This document shows positions 59,041 to 64,000 of a stretch of DNA of 64,000 bases, in pieces; position 1 is the stretch's first letter, and each line of letters starts with the position of its first letter. Position numbers and translations under genes: made by a program. A model generated the notes under the pieces. The model was given only the letters and a program-made list of their open reading frames with translations, was not told where the DNA came from and searched no databases. Source of the DNA: Stercorarius parasiticus (lineage: Eukaryota > Chordata > Aves > Charadriiformes > Stercorariidae); contig VWZL01002554.1 in assembly GCA_013396915.1 (NCBI GenBank), forward strand, positions 265,176 through 329,175. Reading direction: 5' to 3'.

Positions 59041-62000
59041 GTGAGTAACATTTAAATCAGTACATTAGCCAGCAGGGCCCTGATGGGGACCTGAAATGAT
59101 TACTTTTAAACCTGCATGTTTAGAGAAACAAGAGAAAAACAGAAAATAAGTGTTGTAGCAACGAATTATCTTGGGAACAGAGTCTGAGAGGGCCTGAGCA
59201 TTACTGACTTTTAGGGTTATTGTTTTAAGATCATATCCTGCTGCCAAGGAAATCAGTGGCAAGTTTATTTTACATTTCAATAAAAAGAACTGCATCCTGA
59301 AGTGTCTGTCATTTGCACCACTTGCATCATAAGTACTCATGATATCTGAAGTTCAATTTCAAATGACTGTTCTATCTGAAGTTCACTTTTTGAAGAGCCC
59401 AATTCAGATCCGTCTGTTGCTCAGCTCTGCCCATTATAGCATTAATAACACCACATGCTGTGGCCTTTATTATGCTCGGACATCTGCTACATGCTATAAA
59501 ATTATGATGTGGTCTACTTTTGGAAGCCCGCAAAGGAAGTACGAGCTGCTTTGTTATATTGACATAGCTGGTCAAGCAGGAGGAGATAGATACTTTGTAC
59601 AAAAAATTGGTAGAAGAATTCTAGAAGGGTCAAAGGACTTGGTTACAAGTCAGCAGCATTTGCCAGTGTCGTAGATTAGAATGCTTTGACCATAAGATGA
59701 TTTGTGCAAACAAAAGTTCAAAATGGTTTTTAGACTTCTTTTAAACTACCCAATTTGCATCCCTAACATTCCTCACATGAACATAATGTGGAGAATAAGG
59801 AAGTAAAAAATCACTGTAAAATTAAATGTGATGCCCTAGAGTTGCATTTTGCTGTGGTATCTAGTACCTTGTACCCCAAATCCTTGAGCATTCTCATGTC
59901 ATAGCTTCATGAAGTTAGCGTGGATGGGCCATTGAGTGAGGACAGTGGAAATACACATCTTGGCTCTGCAGAAAGAGCATATGACAGAAGAGGTTTCCCA
60001 GCCCAGCCAAGTGCTGACAACTCACAGCCCTTACCAACTGCCATGTGGCCAGAGAAGTTGTGCTGCAAACATGAGAGTCTACCACAAATACATTTTGCCT
60101 CTTTTTGAAGCTTTCAGTATATACATGGATTAATGGATTCTTGATGGTGTTGGCCAATTCCATTTGGGAAAATGCACATTTGACTTGAAGCCTCCTTAGT
60201 TCATGGTCTGGTGTCTTCACAATCTGCAAGTTCAGTAGGCTGTGTGGGGCCCAGGTGGGGCAACTAGATGTGGCTATCTGTGATTCAGGATGTTCTCTGC
60301 AGGTCTTTTGCTGACCCAGGGGTTTCCCCATGGGTTTGTTCTTCCCTGAACCATGAAGTGAAGCCCAGAAGAAGCTAATGCGTTTTTTTTTCCTCAGTGC
60401 AGAAGCAAAGATGAGCTAGTTAATGCTATCAGATCTCCAAGTTGCTTTTAAAATATTTGTATTAGGCTATATATTGCATTAGCCCACACAAAATTCAAAC
60501 AGTTGCCCAGGCAGCAAGTGTTTCCAGATGTGTGTTGTAACATCAATGCTTCAAGTGGTCCAGTAACTGATAAAAGTCTGCATGTTGGCCTGTGACTCAA
60601 CAGACTGCCCCGGTGTTATTACAGGTGAGCAGCTGGAATTTGTCAGTGGGAAAAGCAAAGGAAGTCACACTACAGAAACAACTGCAAAACCCTTTAACTA
60701 AGAGGGACAGGTGCTGCTTCTGTGTTTGATTCACTGTGCTCACTGGGATGCTGTGTTCTGGGTTTTCCAGTGCCACATGTGAGACAAGATTCACTTGCTT
60801 TTGTCTTCTCCAGGAGTAGGCTTTTTTCTTCTTGTTGGAAATACAGTACATCTCCAAATACATCATGCACATTCCCCTCCTCCGCCAAGTCTGCAAATCT
60901 TTGCAGCCTGTTTCCCACTGTTCCCCATTTCCCTTTTTTTTGTTATTCTTTTGAATGAGTCCCATTTATGTGGTTCCATTCAGAGCAGAGGCTAAGAAAA
61001 ATCAACACATGATCTCTCTGCTTTGGTTCAGTTATATTTGGAAGAATGCTCTGCATTAGCAAACCTTGTATATACAGCTATGAGAAGTTAGAGGTGTTCT
61101 TTTTGCTTTTGGAAAGACATCACTAATAATGTGTCTGGGAGCCAAAGGCTGACCTTGGGCATAGAGCATATATGTGCAGCACCTCACAGCTGAGTTAAAG
61201 TTGTTGCAGAAACCCTACTTTGTCTGACTTGTTTTAAATTCTCATTTAGATTTACGCTAGTATATATTTTAAAAGTTAGTCATGCATTGAAATTTGACTA
61301 TGAACATTTCAGTTAAGCAAACCAATATCTGAAAGGCAATTCTCTTTTCTGAACTCTATTAAGCTAATTGTGCCTCAGTTTCCAAAGAATATCAAACACC
61401 TTAATAGTACTGTATTTCAATATGACTTAACTTACAGCCTCTGTATCAGAACAAGGCTGGACAGCATATAGGTATGTGCACTTGAGAAGGTGTAAAAAGA
61501 TATAAACTTTTAAAAATAGTATTTTCCTCTACTGTGTCTTAAACACTGCATTATTCCAGAACAAAAAGCCAATCCATTAAAAAAACCTCAAACCAAACAA
61601 ACCAAACTAGCGCTCTTTCTGCAAGTGTACAGCTTGGTAAGAAAGTTTGAGGGTGCCCAGTGCAGTGAAAATCACAAGAGTGGATTTCAGCTTTTGCAAG
61701 AGAATCCCTTCAATTTCCAATAGTAGAAGAGAGTTGTTTCTAGTATGGCAATTATGAAATATTAGATCTAAAGTATGAGGCTGTCTTTTGGCTCATAGCC
61801 ATAACTTTATCAATAATCTGTTATTCTACTGAAGTATCACTACTGCAGAGCTACAGTTTCTTCACAAATCAGCCTTAAGCATTGCAGTGTCAAAAAGTTT
61901 TTTAAAAACAAACAAAAAGCCTTGGTGGAAACCATGCCAGTTCTTTTTGGGAGTTTGCCATTTCCTCTGCTCTTTTAATGGTTACCAAAGTTGTACAACC

Positions 62001-64000
62001 AAAACTGTAGCTGTTAGAGAGTGTGGATAGCTTAGATTTTCCTTTTTTCCTTTGCTTATTCCTGATTCAGTCGATACACACATCAAGGACCACAGAAGTT
62101 CTGTAATCCAGTTTGAATTGGCTTTAAAGTTTATTTTTCAGTTCAGATTAGATGACATTGAAAGTTGTATTGATATTAAAGACATACCTTAATCATAGAT
62201 CATTACTCAGATGATGTTCAAACTCTCTGCTGCTCATGGTTATTAATTCCATTGCCAGGTCTTAAAGTTGTTCAGTATAATTGTTGACTGTGTCATCCGA
62301 CTTGCTGTGAAAACAGCCTATGGCTTTTTATCTAGCTACACAAAAAGAGAAAAAAACCATGATATATGGACGAGCTCCTTCACCCTGATGAGTGGACAGC
62401 GCTACTGTCCTGAGCATGACAAAATCAAACTCAAACCCTAACTGTTGTTTTAGGATGCAAAGAAATGCTATGGGAAAAGAGTGGATGTTTCAATAAAATG
62501 AACGAATCCCACAGTTCTCTGAGGATGTTAACAGCAAATACAGACTTCTCACTTGCACACCAGATGTGGATTTGCTTAATCATAAGTTATACTCCCCTCA
62601 TGTTTTCTGTCCTCTTTCTTATCAAAGTTTTGAGAAAGCAAGCAGATAGCTGTAATTATTGCATGTGCCACAAGGAGGAGTGTTGTCTCCCTCCTGGAGC
62701 TTCAGAAATTATTTCGCTGAAAGTACAGCAGACTACATCCTTTCAGAGAATCACTGCGATAAAATGGATAACAGCTTTCAAAACACCTTAAAATCACTAG
62801 TATACTAATGCGAAGGGAGCACTTGCTTTGCTCAATTTCTGTCAATGTTCTTGGAGTTAGGTACTTTGTAAGTGATATAAAAGAGTGTCGTTTAAAGCAT
62901 TGGATAATTTAGTGTGTTCAATGATTATGAGAAAAATGAAGCATAGTTTTCTGGGATAAGTGTTTAAGACAAAGCCATTTGGCTAAGTGTGTGTAAATTA
63001 ATTAGGTTAGATTTTCAAGCCTCCTGATGACTATGTTAAGTTAAAATAAAGAACATTTGCACCGTACGTGCAAAGGCATTTTGAATGATGGTTGCAATAG
63101 ATGCTGACTAGAAAATTTATGGCTTTAATGTCCAATATTTCAAACGGATATTTTCCTTTGAAGTAGCAAGTAAAGCATGGTAAATGACTTAATAGTGTGT
63201 ATTAAGGAGGTCAAAGAAATTAATGTAAAAGGAAGACTGTTTTTTGAATATTAGATGTGCAGGATTCCATTTAAAAACTATGAAAGTCTTGGTGGGAGGT
63301 AATTTCAAACATCCTGCTTGCATTTTAAAGCATAATTTATTATGGAAATTAGGAAATGATACCTTAATGTTCTAGAGATTTGCAAATGGAGAATTAAGTC
63401 CTCACCTGGGGTAAATGAGTGCAGCTCCAGGGAAATCTCTACGATTGTGCTGATTCATCACCACTGAAGATTTTGCTTTTAGCATTTCAAGTTGATTTAT
63501 ATCCACCCTACTGGGTTTTTCTCAATCTACTATTGTCATTTTCATTCTCTTTCATTCCTCCAACCCTTTCTAGGTACTATCATCTCAATATGTAAGAGGA
63601 AAATACTGGAGCCTTCTTAAAAATACTACGTTGAGTAATAATCTCCATTCGTTCTTTCCTATTTGTTGGCCAAAAAGGCAGCTGACAGAGTTTTCTGGAC
63701 AAAACCTTAGTACCCATGAAAAGATGAACTATATATCCTGAGCAATCCTAGTGTGAAAGAGGGAGTGCAGAAATATGCCAAGCCATAGCTTGTGTGGATC
63801 CCTCCGGTAGCTTTGAGTAGGCGACGAAACCAAAATGTGCGTTCTCTGAAGGCTACAGAATTAATTTGCATTCCTCTTTGGGTTGCCACAAGACAGGCAC
63901 CAGTTCAAAAGTGGGCATAATTTCCCCCCCCATGTAGAATGTCTTAATCTGTATGCTTTCACCTTCTGCATGGGAATCAGCTTTATCTCAGCATTTGTAT
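59041..64000 (+). other. Intron 43, 5' part (at least 4960 bp)
   Basis: No match to human exon 44 (FTYVLHEGECCGRC region) is seen to the window end, so the intron continues past it. There is an antisense open frame of 138 codons at 59915-60331 without recognisable domains. No transposon family is recognised. Confidence 0.65.

Larger units (their letters stand above)
1..64000 (+). other. VWF: Partial VWF gene locus (human exon numbers 19-43)
   Basis: Twenty-five exons on the + strand can be joined into one uninterrupted frame of 4965 nt (1655 codons). Every intron begins with GT and ends with AG, and all exon phases agree. The product aligns over its whole length with human von Willebrand factor residues about 815-2479, domains end of D', D3, A1, A2, A3, D4, C1, C2 and about C3. 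The single large exon holding A1 and A2 is exon 28 in the human gene, and nine exons precede it here, so the first exon is human exon 19. VWF is a secreted multimeric plasma and endothelial glycoprotein that tethers platelets (thrombocytes in birds) to collagen and carries factor VIII. Exons 1-18 and 44-52 lie outside the window. Confidence 0.96.

Noticed and set aside
62641..62710. Cys-rich frame (CNYCMCHKEECCLPP) that might be VWF exon 44
   Set aside because: No match to the human exon 44 start in order or spacing beyond a CC pair, no convincing acceptor in the needed phase, and the surrounding frame has no VWC pattern.
1..64000. CRISPR arrays, tRNA or rRNA genes, phage or bacterial operons
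   Set aside because: The window is an avian intron-exon gene region. No regularly spaced direct repeats, tRNA-like cloverleaf or rRNA sequence was seen.

Overview
This window is a single internal stretch of one vertebrate gene, von Willebrand factor (VWF), on the + strand. I could place 25 consecutive coding exons by translation and by GT/AG splice sites. They match human exons 19 to 43 in order, phase and nearly in length. The joined coding length is 4965 nt, or 1655 codons, and corresponds to human residues about 815 to 2479 (1665 residues). Neither end of the gene is present: the window opens in intron 18 and closes in intron 43, so there is no promoter, start codon, stop codon or poly(A) site for VWF here. 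I found no second protein-coding gene and no RNA gene.

The organism is a bird. The protein is clearly VWF but diverged from mammals. The introns are compact compared with the human gene, and they carry four CR1 LINE fragments with the typical avian CR1 3' end (8-bp ATTCTATG-type repeats). There are no Alu, L1 or other mammalian young repeats. The species cannot be fixed from the sequence alone.

Layout: intron 18 (1-754); exons 19-20, end of D' and start of D3 (755-5997); exons 21-27, rest of D3 with the CGLCG motif and the multimer-forming cysteines (7696-16530); exon 28, one 1340-nt exon holding all of A1 and A2 including the Tyr-Met bond cut by ADAMTS13 (19148-20487); exons 29-32, the collagen-binding A3 domain (21251-33660); exons 33-38, D4 (36265-51873); exons 38-43, C1 to about C3 (51668-59040); and intron 43 to the window end. 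The largest introns are 30 (8.6 kb) and 37 (7.2 kb). The exons for C1-C2 are tightly packed, with intron 39 only 109 bp.

In function the exons build one secreted multimeric glycoprotein. D'D3 binds factor VIII and joins dimers into multimers, A1 binds platelet/thrombocyte GPIb, A2 is the shear-opened protease site, A3 binds collagen, and D4 plus the C domains form the stem. The most interesting points are differences from mammals in the A domains: two calcium-ligand side chains in A2 are replaced while the cleavage bond is kept; both A2 N-glycan sites are lost; A1 has a four-residue deletion; and the MIDAS-like aspartate of A3 is lost while the collagen-contact residues are kept. Several splice-site oddities are also worth testing: a CR1 about 32 bp from exon 22, a decoy acceptor before exon 28, and stacked acceptors at exon 24. 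I saw no sign of a new biological system.
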